Source: Agromyces sp. LHK192 (GTDB lineage: Bacteria; Actinomycetota; Actinomycetes; Actinomycetales; Microbacteriaceae). Taken from it: a stretch of 64,000 nt of DNA. Under the pieces are notes generated by a model. The model was given only the letters and a program-made list of their open reading frames with translations. It was not told the origin of the DNA and made no database searches. Each line of letters begins with the position of its first letter. Positions within the stretch are counted from its first letter, which is position 1. A program made the translations under genes and the position numbers. The stretch is taken from positions 1,984,001-2,048,000 of the forward strand of contig NZ_CP034753.1 of assembly GCF_004006235.1 (NCBI RefSeq). Direction: 5' to 3'. Positions 9,311 to 20,052 of this stretch are shown here, in pieces.

Positions 9311-10129
9311 GTGCCCGTGCCCCTCGCCGAACTCCTCGCGACGATCGATCGCCTGTGGCCGTTGTCTGGCGCCGAGGGCTGGGACGCCCCGGGGCTGGTC
9401 ACCGGAGATCCAGCTGCCCCGGTCGAACGCGTGCACTTCGCCGTCGACGCCGTCGGCGCCACGGTCGACGAGGCGATCGAGCAGGGCGCCGACCTCCTGA
9501 TCGCACACCACCCGCTCCTGCTGCGGGGTGTGACCTCCGTCGCCGAGGATCGCTACAAGGGCGCGATCATCGCCAGGCTCATCCGCGCCGATTGCGCGCT
9601 GGTGGCCGCCCACACGAACGCGGACGTCGTCGAGGACGGCACCTCCGCCGTGCTCGCGGAGGCGATCGGGCTGACGGATGCCTCCCCGATCGTGCCGTCC
9701 GCGACGCACGGTCACGGTCTCGGCCGGGTCGGCCGGCTCGCCGAGTCGACGACACTCGGTCGACTGGCCCGCACCCTGGCCGACCTGCTGCCTCCGACCG
9801 CCACGGGTGTCCGCGTGGCCGGCGGCTACGACGATCCGATTCAGACCGTCGCCGTGTGCGGGGGAGCGGGCGACTCGCTGCTCGCCGACCCCGCGGTGCG
9901 AGGCGCCGATGTCTACATCACGGCGGACCTGCGCCACCACCCCGCCTCCGAGGCGCGCGAGCAGGCCGCCGTCGCCGGTGGACCTGCGCTCATCGACGTG
10001 TCGCACTGGGCGAGCGAGTGGCTCTGGCTCGATCGCGCCGCGTCGCAGTTGCGGGCCGCTCATCCCGACCTCGAGGTCGTCGTGAGCGACCTCCGCACCG
10101 ACCCCTGGGACTTCCAGGTGGTGCAGTGA
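9311..10129 (+). CDS. Nif3-like dinuclear metal center protein (GTP cyclohydrolase 1 type 2 family)
   Basis: Member of the YbgI/NIF3 family, toroidal hexamers with a two-metal site whose cellular role is still unclear. The 272-residue protein has metal-ligand motifs: IAHHPLLLRG near residues 57-66, VAAHTNAD near 98-105, and the C-terminal DVSHWASEW. It lacks the long inserted domain of some Gram-positive members. The GTG start lies six bases after a TAGGCT box (9299-9304), so the mRNA should be leaderless. The zinc-ribbon gene follows 49 bases downstream, a pairing common in Actinobacteria and probably an operon. Confidence 0.88.
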   Translation: MPVPLAELLATIDRLWPLSGAEGWDAPGLVTGDPAAPVERVHFAVDAVGATVDEAIEQGADLLIAHHPLLLRGVTSVAEDRYKGAIIARLIRADCALVAAHTNADVVEDGTSAVLAEAIGLTDASPIVPSATHGHGLGRVGRLAESTTLGRLARTLADLLPPTATGVRVAGGYDDPIQTVAVCGGAGDSLLADPAVRGADVYITADLRHHPASEAREQAAVAGGPALIDVSHWASEWLWLDRAASQLRAAHPDLEVVVSDLRTDPWDFQVVQ

Positions 10130-10178
10130 TCACCGCCGGCCCCACCATCGCAGACCCGACCCCCACGAGGAGCACCAC

Positions 10179-10916
10179 GTGAAGGCATCCGCCGCCGATC
10201 AGCAGGAACTCCTGCGACTCCAGGCCATCGACACCCGCCTCGCGCAGCTCGCGCACCGACTCGGCGCGCTGCCGCAGGCGGCGCCGCTCGCCGAGCTGGC
10301 GACGAAGGAGGATTCGATCCGCCGGACCCGCGCCGAGGCGGTGGGCGTCCTGGAGGACGCGAAGGCCGAGCTCGGGCGTCTCGAGTCGGACGTGTCGATG
10401 GTCGAGGCGCGCATCGCGCGGGACGGCGAGCGGCTGACGCACACCTCCTCGCTGAAGGACGTCAGCGCGCTCGAGGCCGAGCTCGTCTCGTTGAAGCGCC
10501 GACTGTCCGACCTCGAGGACGCCGAACTGGTCGTCATGGAGAAGGTCGACCAGGCGCAGGGCGCCGTCGACGCCATCGACGACGAGCGCGCCGCGATCGG
10601 GGTGCAGCAGTCGAAGCTCGAGGCGGAACGCGACGAGGCGGCTGCCGGGCTCACGACCGAGCGCGACCAGGCCGCACGCGACCGCGAGGTGGTGGCCGGT
10701 ACCGTGCCCGAGGCGCTCCTCGCGTTCTACGAGCAGCGCCGCGCGCGCGGCGGCGGCGTCGGTGCGGCGCTCCTGCGCCAGCGCACCTGCGGCGGGTGCA
10801 CGATCACCCTGACCGGATCCGACCTCGAGTCGGTGCGCCGGTCGGCGCCCGACGAGGTGGTGCAGTGCCCCGAGTGCGATCGCATCCTGGTGCGCACCGA
10901 CGAGTCCGGTCTCTGA
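10179..10916 (+). CDS. coiled-coil zinc-ribbon protein (DUF164/CT398 type)
   Basis: The 245-residue protein is a long helical hairpin followed by a C-terminal zinc ribbon. Residues about 20-190 are rich in Leu, Glu, Ala and Arg with heptad spacing, as in the two-helix coiled coil of the Chlamydia CT398 family. The ribbon has four cysteines: RTCGGCTI and QCPECDRIL. Function in bacteria is not settled; it is probably nucleic-acid or protein binding. The GTG start has GAGGAG eight bases upstream. It follows the Nif3-like gene and precedes the RNase P RNA gene. Confidence 0.85.
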   Translation: MKASAADQQELLRLQAIDTRLAQLAHRLGALPQAAPLAELATKEDSIRRTRAEAVGVLEDAKAELGRLESDVSMVEARIARDGERLTHTSSLKDVSALEAELVSLKRRLSDLEDAELVVMEKVDQAQGAVDAIDDERAAIGVQQSKLEAERDEAAAGLTTERDQAARDREVVAGTVPEALLAFYEQRRARGGGVGAALLRQRTCGGCTITLTGSDLESVRRSAPDEVVQCPECDRILVRTDESGL

Positions 10917-10943
10917 CCCGCGGCACTCCGCCGAGGCCTCCGG

Positions 10944-10949
10944 TAGGCT
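10944..10949 (+). promoter_or_regulatory. -10 box of rnpB
   Basis: TAGGCT placed so that transcription would begin at about 10956, exactly where the 5' strand of the RNase P RNA P1 helix begins. The same TAGGCT hexamer precedes several other genes in this window. Confidence 0.6.
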
Positions 10950-10955
10950 TGACGG

Positions 10956-11337
<382 letters not shown>

Positions 11338-11397
11338 CGACCATCGCGCGACCGACCCGGCGTCGAGTCAGCCGGCCATAGATCGGGGCGCGTCCGC

Positions 11398-12150
11398 TCA
11401 GTGCCGCGTCAGCGACGCGGCGCCGAGGATGCCGGCGTTGTTGCGATGCACCGCGGGCACGATCGGGGTCTGCAGGTCGAGCAGCGGCAGGAACTGCTCG
11501 TGGTGCTTCGACACGCCGCCGCCGACGACGAACAGGTCGGGGGAGAAGAGCGCCTCGACGACGCCGTAGTAGCGCTGCAGGCGCTTCGCCCAGTCCTCCC
11601 AGGAGAGGTCCTCCCGCTCCATCGCGGAGTAGGCGGCGCGGGACTCCGCGTCGAACCCGTCGATCTCGAGGTGCCCGAGCTCGGTGTTCGGCACCAGCAC
11701 GCCGTCGTTCAGAAAGGCACTCCCGATCCCCGTTCCGAGGGTCGTCAGGATGACGAGGCCCTCGACGTCGGCCGCAGCGCCGTACCGCTGCTCGGCGATG
11801 CCGGCGGCATCCGCGTCGTTGATGAATCGGATGTCGCGCCCGAGTTCGTCCTCGAACAGCTGCTCGGCGGGAAGCCCGATCCACTCCGATGAGATGTTCG
11901 CGGCGGAGAGCGTGAGACCACGCTTGACGATCGCGGGGAAGCAGACACCGACCGGGAGGGCTGGCCCGTCGGCGCCGTCGAGTCGGCTGAGGAGCTCGAC
12001 GGTTGCAGCCAGGATGTCGGCGGGAGCGCCTCCGTCCGGCGTCTTGACCTTGTGACGATCGGAGACGAGCTCACCGGTGTCGAGATCGACCACGGCCCCC
12101 TTGATCCCCGTCCCGCCGATGTCGATGCCGATCGCCTTCGAACCCGTCAT
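11398..12150 (-). CDS. ppgK: polyphosphate glucokinase (ROK family)
   Basis: Phosphorylates glucose using inorganic polyphosphate (and usually ATP), a hallmark of Actinobacteria. The 250-residue protein has the ROK phosphate-binding loop GIDIGGTGIKGAVVD at 8-22, the second phosphate motif TTLGTGIGSAF near 135 and ELGHLEI, whose His contacts the sugar, near 155. No ROK zinc cluster is present, as expected for PpgK. The ATG follows a TAGGTT box (12157-12162, minus strand) by six bases, so it is probably leaderless. It stands alone, convergent with rnpB. Confidence 0.93.
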   Translation of the reverse strand: MTGSKAIGIDIGGTGIKGAVVDLDTGELVSDRHKVKTPDGGAPADILAATVELLSRLDGADGPALPVGVCFPAIVKRGLTLSAANISSEWIGLPAEQLFEDELGRDIRFINDADAAGIAEQRYGAAADVEGLVILTTLGTGIGSAFLNDGVLVPNTELGHLEIDGFDAESRAAYSAMEREDLSWEDWAKRLQRYYGVVEALFSPDLFVVGGGVSKHHEQFLPLLDLQTPIVPAVHRNNAGILGAASLTRH

Positions 12151-12230
12151 GGGATCAACCTATCGCGGAGTATCCGGACACCCGGTCTGCCGTTCGGCTT
12201 CGGCGGCATGGTGCGGCCTAGGATCGGGGC

Positions 12231-12416
12231 ATGTCAGAGGATGCCGAGCACCGCTACTGGTACAACCTCCGCACGGGGGAGGTCGAGCACGGGTTCCAAT
12301 CGCCGTCGGTCGACCGGGTCGGGCCGTTCGAGACGAGGGCGGAGGCCGAGAAGGCGCTCGAGATCCTCAGGGCGAACAGCGCGAAGTGGGCCGAGGAGGA
12401 CGCCGCCGAGGACTGA
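12231..12416 (+). CDS. small SPOR-like conserved protein
   Basis: A 61-residue acidic protein found across Actinobacteria and often labelled SPOR-domain or wrongly methionine aminopeptidase. It begins with an aromatic patch, RYWYNLRTGEVEHG, continues with the conserved SPSVDRVGPFETRAEAEKAL segment and ends with an acidic tail. The GPF-x-T-x-x-E-A-E-x-A-L pattern resembles one SPOR repeat, but it is too short for a full peptidoglycan-binding domain and has no signal peptide. The function is unknown. TAGGAT at 12219-12224 lies six bases before the ATG, so the transcript is likely leaderless. Confidence 0.8.
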   Translation: MSEDAEHRYWYNLRTGEVEHGFQSPSVDRVGPFETRAEAEKALEILRANSAKWAEEDAAED

Positions 12417-12446
12417 CCGGCGTCCGGCGTCGCCCGGTCGGCGCGC

Positions 12447-13331
12447 TCACTCGTACGAGTGCTCGGGTCCGGGATACACGCCGTCCGCGACGTCCGCCGC
12501 CCAGGCCTTCGCGGCATCGGAGAGGATGCCGGACAGGTTCGCGTACTGCTTCACGAAGCGCGGGATCCGGCCCGTGGTCAGTCCGGCCCAGTCGGTCCAG
12601 ACGAGCAGCTGCCCGTCCGTGTGCGGACCTGCTCCGACGCTGATCGTCGGAATCGCGAGCCGCTCCGTCACCTGCCGGGCGGCCTCCGCCGGGACCATCT
12701 CGAGGACGACCGCGAACGCACCCGCCTCCTCGACGGCCGCGGCGTCGGCGAGCAGCTGGTCGAGTCCTTCGCCACGGCCCTGGATGAGGTGACCGCCGAG
12801 ACCGTGCTCGCTCTGCGGGGTGTAGCCGATGTGCGCCATCACGGGGATGCCCGCCTGCACGACCCGGTGGATCTGCTTGCGGCTGCGCTGACCGCCCTCG
12901 AGCTTGACCGCGTGCGCACCGGTCTCCTTCATGAACCGCACCGCGGTGTGCAGCGCCTCCTCCGGTCCGTTCTCGTAGGAACCGAACGGCATGTCCGCCA
13001 CCACGAATGCCCGCTTGACGGCGCCCGCGACGGCGCGCGTGAGCGGGATGAGGTCGTCGACGGTGACGGGTAGCGTCGTGTCGTAGCCGAGGACGTTGTT
13101 GCCGGCCGAGTCGCCGACGAGCAGGAAGTCGATCCCGGCCTCGTCGAAGATCTGCGCGGTCAACTGGTCGTAGCTCGTCAGGCCGGTGATCCTGATCCCG
13201 TCGCGCTTCGCATTCAGGAAGTGCCGGGTGCGGACCCGCTTCGGTCCGCCCGCGGTGCCCGCGCCGCCGTAGGGATTCTGCTCGGTGGACCGCTCGGGGT
13301 CGGGGGTGGACGGAACCGGCTGCGTCGACAT
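12447..13331 (-). CDS. panB: 3-methyl-2-oxobutanoate hydroxymethyltransferase
   Basis: First step of pantothenate synthesis: it adds a hydroxymethyl group from methylene-tetrahydrofolate to ketoisovalerate, giving ketopantoate. The 294-residue TIM barrel has the metal-binding Asp in [13 protein letters not shown], the KLEGG motif and the MAHIGYTPQ stretch typical of PanB. A roughly 35-residue Pro/Gly-rich tail precedes the barrel, longer than in E. coli. The other pantothenate genes are not nearby. AAGACT (13339-13344, minus strand) ends seven bases before the ATG, a leaderless start. It converges on the small SPOR-like gene. Confidence 0.95.
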   Translation of the reverse strand: MSTQPVPSTPDPERSTEQNPYGGAGTAGGPKRVRTRHFLNAKRDGIRITGLTSYDQLTAQIFDEAGIDFLLVGDSAGNNVLGYDTTLPVTVDDLIPLTRAVAGAVKRAFVVADMPFGSYENGPEEALHTAVRFMKETGAHAVKLEGGQRSRKQIHRVVQAGIPVMAHIGYTPQSEHGLGGHLIQGRGEGLDQLLADAAAVEEAGAFAVVLEMVPAEAARQVTERLAIPTISVGAGPHTDGQLLVWTDWAGLTTGRIPRFVKQYANLSGILSDAAKAWAADVADGVYPGPEHSYE

Positions 13332-13439
13332 GCCGCCCAGTCTTCCACAGGCCGCGTCGCGGCCCGTCTGCGGCAGGTGCCGTCGGGTCTTGCGCCGGCC
13401 GCGGAACCACTACGCTGAAACGTGCGAGGAAGGGTGTGG

Positions 13440-14777
13440 ATGGATAAGCAGCGCGACTTCGTTCTCCGAACCATCGAAGAACGCGGGGTCAAGTTCGTCA
13501 GGCTCTGGTTCACCGACGTCGTCGGCACGCTGAAGTCGGTGGCCATCGCCCCGGCCGAGGTCGAAGGCGCGTTCAACGAGGGCATCGGCTTCGACGGCTC
13601 CGCGATCGAGGGGCTCAGCCGCACCTACGAATCCGACCTGCTCGCGTTCCCGGACCCGTCGACCTTCCAGACGCTGCCGTGGCGCGGCGACATCGATCCG
13701 ACCGGGCGCATGTTCTGCGACATCACCACGCCTGACGGCGAGCCGGCCGTCGCCGACCCGCGCAACGTGCTCAAGCGCACGCTCGCGCGCGCGGCCGATC
13801 GCGGATTCACTTTCTACACGCACCCCGAGATCGAGTTCTACCTGCTCAAGTCGTCGAAGTACGGCGAAGAGGGACCGGTGCCGGTGGATTCCGCCGGGTA
13901 CTTCGACAACGTGCCGGGTGGCACCGCGCACGACTTCCGTCGCCGCTCGGTGCGGATGCTCGAGGACCTCGGCATCTCCGTCGAGTTCAGCCACCACGAG
14001 GCAGGGCCGGGTCAGAACGAGATCGACCTGCGGTACGCCGATGCGCTGACGACCGCGGACAACATCATGACCTTCCGAACGGTGATCAAGGAGGTGGCCA
14101 TCGAGCAGGGCGTCTACGCGACCTTCATGCCCAAGCCGTTCTCCGAGCACCCCGGCAGCGGCATGCACACGCATCTCTCGCTGTTCGAGGGCGACGCGAA
14201 CGCGTTCTTCGAGGCCGGCGCCCAGTACCAGCTCTCCAAGATCGGCCGCCAGTTCATCGCCGGCCTCCTGCGCCACGCCCCCGAGATCTCCGCAGTCACG
14301 AACCAGTTCGTGAACTCGTACAAGCGGCTCTGGGGCGGTGGGGAGGCGCCGAGCTTCATCTGCTGGGGCCACAACAACCGCTCCGCGCTCGTCCGGGTTC
14401 CGCTCTACAAGCCGAACAAGGGCCAGAGCGCCCGCGTGGAGTACCGCGCGATCGACTCTGCGGCCAACCCGTACCTCACCTTCTCGCTGCTGCTCGCCGC
14501 CGGCCTCAAGGGCATCGAAGAGGGGTACGAACTGCCGCCCGAGGCGGAGGACAACGTGTGGACGCTCAGCGACAGCGAGCGGCGGGCCCTCGGCTACCAC
14601 CCGCTGCCCGCGAGCCTCGACCACGCGATCGAGCTGATGGAGGAGTCCGAGCTCGTCGCCGACACGCTCGGCGAAGAGGTGTTCAGCTTCGTGCTCGCCA
14701 ACAAGCGCGCCGAGTGGCGGGACTACCGCACCCAGGTCACGCCGTTCGAGCTCAAGCGCAACCTCGAGATCCTCTGA
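13440..14777 (+). CDS. glnA2: glutamine synthetase, type I (GlnA2-like)
   Basis: ATP-dependent ligase of the GSI fold, 445 residues. It has the N-terminal beta-grasp domain with GFDGSAIEG, the ATP/metal domain with EIEFYL, NEIDLRY and PKPFSEHPGSGMHTH, and the glutamate-binding RVPLYKPNK segment. The adenylylation-loop region reads EEGYELPPEAEDNVW, unlike GlnA1, so regulation may differ. Mycobacterial GlnA2 is non-essential, and related proteins act on other amines; the substrate is therefore not certain. The ATG at 13440 is chosen because AGGAAGG lies six bases upstream; an upstream in-frame GTG has none. glnE follows after 13 bases. Confidence 0.92.
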   Translation: MDKQRDFVLRTIEERGVKFVRLWFTDVVGTLKSVAIAPAEVEGAFNEGIGFDGSAIEGLSRTYESDLLAFPDPSTFQTLPWRGDIDPTGRMFCDITTPDGEPAVADPRNVLKRTLARAADRGFTFYTHPEIEFYLLKSSKYGEEGPVPVDSAGYFDNVPGGTAHDFRRRSVRMLEDLGISVEFSHHEAGPGQNEIDLRYADALTTADNIMTFRTVIKEVAIEQGVYATFMPKPFSEHPGSGMHTHLSLFEGDANAFFEAGAQYQLSKIGRQFIAGLLRHAPEISAVTNQFVNSYKRLWGGGEAPSFICWGHNNRSALVRVPLYKPNKGQSARVEYRAIDSAANPYLTFSLLLAAGLKGIEEGYELPPEAEDNVWTLSDSERRALGYHPLPASLDHAIELMEESELVADTLGEEVFSFVLANKRAEWRDYRTQVTPFELKRNLEIL

Positions 14778-14790
14778 GGCGAACGTCCGC

Positions 14791-17700
14791 ATGACGCGCT
14801 CGACGAGCCACCTCGGCGCGCTCGCGCGCGCCGGGTTCGACGACCTGGATCATGCCGGCACCGAGATCTCAGGTCTCGCCGACGCGAGCGGCGTGGCCGC
14901 CGAGTCCCTGATCGGCGTCTTCGGGAACGCGGCGGATCCCGATGCCGCGCTGGCCGCGACGCTCCGACTCCGCGAGCGCGCCGCCGATGCGGTGGACGAC
15001 CTCCTGCGTTCGGATGCCTCGGCCGATCGGCTCGCCCGGGTGCTCGGGGCGTCCCGTGGGCTCGGCGACTTCTTCGAGCGGCATCCGACCGAGCTCGACG
15101 TGCTTTCCGCGGAGCCCCGGAATCCGCCGACGCAGGCGGAGGCGAAGGCTGCGCTCGGGGACGCCGTCCCCGTCGGAACGACCGAGGCGACGATCGACCT
15201 CGAACTCGCGGCACGCTCGCTCCGGGTCCGCTACCGACGCCTGCTGGCAGAACTCGCGGCGTGGGACCTCATGCGCGACGACGCCGTGGGCGCGGTCGAC
15301 GTGGTCGCGGCCGGCCTCGCCGATCTCGCCGGTGCGACCCTCGACGCCGCCACCGAACTCGCACGTCGAGCGATCGCGCGCGGTGAGGGCGAACCGGCCG
15401 CGCCGGGACGGTTCCCGGCGGCGGAGGTCGACGCGACGAGGTTCGCGATCATCGGCATGGGCAAGGCGGGCGCTCGGGAACTCAACTACGTGAGCGACGT
15501 CGACGTCATCTACGTCGCCGAGAGCGCCGACGAAGCGGTCGTCTCCACAGGCCGGGCGATCGAGATCGCGACCCGGCTGGCGGTCACCGTGCAGCGCATC
15601 ATCGGCGAGCCGGGGATCGAGCCGCCGCTCTGGGAGGTCGATCCGAACCTCCGACCCGAGGGGAAGGACGGCGCGCTCGTACGCACGCTCGAGTCGCACG
15701 TGCAGTACTACGACCGCTGGGCGAAGAACTGGGAGTTCCAGGCGCTGCTCAAGGCGCGGCCGCTCGCCGGCGACCGCGACCTCGGCGACCGGTACGCGGC
15801 GGCGCTCGGGCCGAAGGTGTGGACGAGTTCCGCGCGCGAGGGGTTCGTCGAGTCCGTCCAGCAGATGCGCGCACGCGTCACCGCGCACATCCCGGCGGCC
15901 GAGGTCGACCGGCAGCTCAAGCTGGGTCCGGGGGGCCTGCGGGACATCGAGTTCACCGTCCAGTTGCTGCAGCTCGTGCACGGGGCATCCGACGACACGA
16001 TCCGGCAGGCCGGCACTCTCCCGGCACTCGCCGCACTCGCCGCCGGAGGCTATGTCGGTCGCGAGGAGTCCGCGGAATTCAGCCGCGACTACCGGATCCT
16101 GCGCGTGCTGGAGCACCGCATCCAACTCGCGCGCCTGCGCCGCACGCACCTGATGCCGGTCGAGGATGCCGAGCGCCGAGCGCTGGCGCGCGCATCCGGT
16201 CTCGCACGCGACGCCAAGTCGCTCGCGGTCGCCTGGCAGGAGGTTCGGCAGCGGGTTCGCGGCCTGCACGAGCGGCTGTTCTACCGCCCGCTGCTCTCCG
16301 CAGTCGCCGCCCTCCCGGCCGGCGGGCTCGGGCTCACCAGCGCGCAGGCCGAGGCGAGGCTCTCGGCCATCGGATTCCTCGATCCTTCGGGCGCACTCGC
16401 GCACATCGCGGCCCTGACCGCCGGCGTGTCGCGTCGTGCGACGATCCAACGCCACCTCATGCCCGTGCTCATCTCGTGGTTCGCCGAGGGAGCCGACCCC
16501 GACTACGGTCTGCTCGCCTTCCGACGTCTCAGCGACGCGCTCGGAACCACGCACTGGTACCTCGGACTGCTCCGCGACTCCTCGGACGCGGCGATGCGCC
16601 TGACGCGGGTGCTGTCCGGCTCCCGATTCGCCGGCGAACTCCTCGAGCGCATCCCGGAGGCGGTGGCCTGGCTCGAGGACACCGCCGAGCTCCGACCTCG
16701 TTCGTTGCAGTCGCTGCGCGACGAGACGAGGGCCGTGCTCGCCCGCCATTCCGATGTCGACACCGCGGCGAAGGTGCTGCGGGCGATGCGGCGCCGGGAG
16801 GTGCTGCGCCTGGCTCTGGCCGGCATCGTCGACACCTGCACCATCGAGGAGCTCGGCCACGGTCTGAGCGATGTCGTCGAGAACCACATCGCGGGCACGG
16901 TCGCGGCCATCCGCGGTGGAGCGCCGGACGGCATCGAGTTCGCCGTGATCGGCATGGGAAGATTCGGCGGGCGGGAGCTCGGCATCGGATCCGACGCCGA
17001 CATCATCTACGTGTACCGTCCGGCGGGAGCTGAACCGGACGCCGCGCATTCGCGTGCGTTGCGGATCGTGTCCGAACTGCATCGGCTCACCGAGGACGCG
17101 AGGTTGCCCTTCGATCTCGACGCCGATCTGCGTCCCGAGGGCCGCAACGGCGTCATCGCACGGTCGCTCGACGCGTATCGGGCGTACTACGCCCGATGGT
17201 CGCTCACGTGGGAGGCGCAGGCCCTGCTCCGGGCGCGCGGCGTCGCGGGGGACCCAGAGCTCCTCGCCGACTTCACGGAACTCGCCGACGCGATCCGGTA
17301 CCCGGAGGAGATCGCCGAACGCGAGGTTCGCGAGGTGAAGCGCATCAAGGCGCGAGTGGAGAACGAACGGCTTCCGCAGGGAGCCGATCCCGCGCGTCAC
17401 CTGAAGCTCGGGCGCGGGTCCCTCTCGGACGTGGAGTGGTTCGTCCAGCTCGTCCAACTCGAGCACGCCGCGGCCGTGCCCGATCTTCGCACGACCTCCA
17501 CGCTCGACGCGTTGTCGACGGCGGTCGAACACGGGCTCATCGGCGAATCCGACGGTGAGATCCTCCGCGCAGCGTGGATCCTCGCATCGCGGGCCCGATC
17601 GGCCCTCACCCTCTGGCTCGACAAGACGACCGATGTGCTCCCGGTGGACCGGAAGCAACTCGAGGGCGTGTCACGACTGATGGGATACCCGCCGGGATCG

Positions 17701-17805
17701 GCCAACAGCCTCGAGCACGACTACCTGGGCGCCGCTCGGCGGGCGCGGGCGGTGTTCGAACGGGGATTCTACGGCGTCGAACCGCGCCGCGAGCCCTCGA
17801 CCTGA
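14791..17805 (+). CDS. glnE: bifunctional glutamine synthetase adenylyltransferase/deadenylase
   Basis: Controls glutamine synthetase by adding AMP to it or removing AMP. The 1004-residue protein has the expected two nucleotidyltransferase domains in tandem. The first (deadenylylation) has GKAGARELNYVSDVDVIYV near residue 222; the second (adenylylation) has GRFGGRELGIGSDADIIYV near 720. Each is followed by a helical GlnD-type bundle, with KLGPGGLRDIEF and KLGRGSLSDVEW marking the joins. It is flanked by glnA2 on the same strand and glnA1 on the opposite strand, the usual actinobacterial arrangement, so GlnA1 is its expected target. Confidence 0.96.
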   Translation: MTRSTSHLGALARAGFDDLDHAGTEISGLADASGVAAESLIGVFGNAADPDAALAATLRLRERAADAVDDLLRSDASADRLARVLGASRGLGDFFERHPTELDVLSAEPRNPPTQAEAKAALGDAVPVGTTEATIDLELAARSLRVRYRRLLAELAAWDLMRDDAVGAVDVVAAGLADLAGATLDAATELARRAIARGEGEPAAPGRFPAAEVDATRFAIIGMGKAGARELNYVSDVDVIYVAESADEAVVSTGRAIEIATRLAVTVQRIIGEPGIEPPLWEVDPNLRPEGKDGALVRTLESHVQYYDRWAKNWEFQALLKARPLAGDRDLGDRYAAALGPKVWTSSAREGFVESVQQMRARVTAHIPAAEVDRQLKLGPGGLRDIEFTVQLLQLVHGASDDTIRQAGTLPALAALAAGGYVGREESAEFSRDYRILRVLEHRIQLARLRRTHLMPVEDAERRALARASGLARDAKSLAVAWQEVRQRVRGLHERLFYRPLLSAVAALPAGGLGLTSAQAEARLSAIGFLDPSGALAHIAALTAGVSRRATIQRHLMPVLISWFAEGADPDYGLLAFRRLSDALGTTHWYLGLLRDSSDAAMRLTRVLSGSRFAGELLERIPEAVAWLEDTAELRPRSLQSLRDETRAVLARHSDVDTAAKVLRAMRRREVLRLALAGIVDTCTIEELGHGLSDVVENHIAGTVAAIRGGAPDGIEFAVIGMGRFGGRELGIGSDADIIYVYRPAGAEPDAAHSRALRIVSELHRLTEDARLPFDLDADLRPEGRNGVIARSLDAYRAYYARWSLTWEAQALLRARGVAGDPELLADFTELADAIRYPEEIAEREVREVKRIKARVENERLPQGADPARHLKLGRGSLSDVEWFVQLVQLEHAAAVPDLRTTSTLDALSTAVEHGLIGESDGEILRAAWILASRARSALTLWLDKTTDVLPVDRKQLEGVSRLMGYPPGSANSLEHDYLGAARRARAVFERGFYGVEPRREPST

Positions 17806-17855
17806 CCTCTGCCCGGTGCGGTCCGTCGACCCGGTCGCCTCGACCGCCGAACGGC

Positions 17856-17891
17856 GGAAGGCCCGCAGCGCCGAAGCGGTGCGGGCCTTCC
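17856..17891. terminator. bidirectional hairpin between glnE and glnA1
   Basis: Perfect 12-base-pair inverted repeat, GGAAGGCCCGCA and TGCGGGCCTTCC, with a 12-base loop, placed between two convergent genes. There is no strong U run, as is common in high-GC Actinobacteria. Confidence 0.75.
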
Positions 17892-17924
17892 TGGGGACGG
17901 CTGGGGGGAGCCGTGTCGGGGGGA

Positions 17925-19349
<1,425 letters not shown>

Positions 19350-19416
19350 GTTGCGGCACTCCAAGGGGATGGGATTCGGCGGGTTGCACGACCGTGTCCG
19401 AAGCTACTGGGAGGGG

Positions 19417-19454
19417 GTTACTCTGCAATGACGCGAATGTTTCGGGCATGTTAC
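19417..19454 (-). promoter_or_regulatory. GlnR-binding site upstream of glnA1
   Basis: On the minus strand the sequence reads GTAAC-N6-GAAAC-N6-GTCAT-N6-GTAAC: four five-base half-sites at an exact 11-base period. This matches the actinomycete GlnR consensus gTnAC-n6-GaAAc repeated in tandem. It ends 67 bases before the glnA1 start. The same DNA lies upstream of the divergent RDD gene. The factor itself is not in this window. Confidence 0.75.
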
Positions 19455-19482
19455 GTCGCGAGCGCTCGGTAGAATCGTCGGC

Positions 19483-19917
19483 ATGCCCGAAGCCCCACGT
19501 ACCCCATCCGGCACGCTCGAACCCAGCCGGTGGCCGGGGGAGCGGCTCGGGCTTCCGGTGTCGGGACCGCGTTCCGTCGCCCGTGCGGGCCGGCGCATCG
19601 CGGCGCTCGTGATCGACTACGGCCTCGCGCTCGTGATCGCACTGCTGTTCGCGCCCTACCAGTCGCTCGCCCACAACTGGATCACGTTCGCCGTCTTCGC
19701 CCTCATGCAGGTCCTGTTCATCCCGACCATCGGAGGCAGTCTCGGGCACCGACTCCTCGGCATGCACGTGGTGCCGCTCGGCGGGGGCTGGATCGGCCTC
19801 TGGCGGCCGATCGTCCGCACCGCCCTGCTGATCGTCGTCCTCCCCGCGCTCGTCTGGGACTCCGACCAGCGGGGGTTCCACGACAAGGTCGCGGGAACGA
19901 TCCTCATCCGTTCCTGA
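19483..19917 (+). CDS. RDD family membrane protein
   Basis: A 144-residue integral membrane protein. It has a cytosolic N-terminus of about 35 residues and then three predicted helices: roughly 40-60, 66-86 and 110-130. The defining residues are visible: Arg before helix 1 in ARAGRRIAALVIDY, and the two Asp in DSDQRGFHDKVAGT at the end. Some RDD proteins are implicated in Na+/H+ exchange, but no function can be assigned here. TAGAAT at 19470-19475 is seven bases before the ATG, indicating a leaderless mRNA. It is divergent from glnA1 and might share its control region. Confidence 0.85.
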   Translation: MPEAPRTPSGTLEPSRWPGERLGLPVSGPRSVARAGRRIAALVIDYGLALVIALLFAPYQSLAHNWITFAVFALMQVLFIPTIGGSLGHRLLGMHVVPLGGGWIGLWRPIVRTALLIVVLPALVWDSDQRGFHDKVAGTILIRS

Positions 19918-19996
19918 TCGGTATCGCATCCGATCGGTGGCCTTCGGCACGAGATCGGCCGCCGGACGGGCGCGCGAGCGTCCGTCGAACGACGAC

Positions 19997-20030
19997 GGCG
20001 CGGCATCCGCTCGTATACGGATGCCGCGCC
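19997..20030. terminator. bidirectional terminator built from an inverted octamer pair
   Basis: Perfect 13-base-pair stem, GGCGCGGCATCCG and CGGATGCCGCGCC, with loop CTCGTATA, between convergent RDD and DUF4191 genes. Both arms contain the octamer GGCATCCG/CGGATGCC, which recurs across the window. Confidence 0.75.
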
Positions 20031-20052
20031 GGAACGCTTCGGGGTGGTGCGA

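Noticed and set aside
13422..13439. Upstream start for glnA2
   Set aside because: The six extra codons lie over the AGGAAGG ribosome site, and family members begin with MDKQRDF-like sequence.
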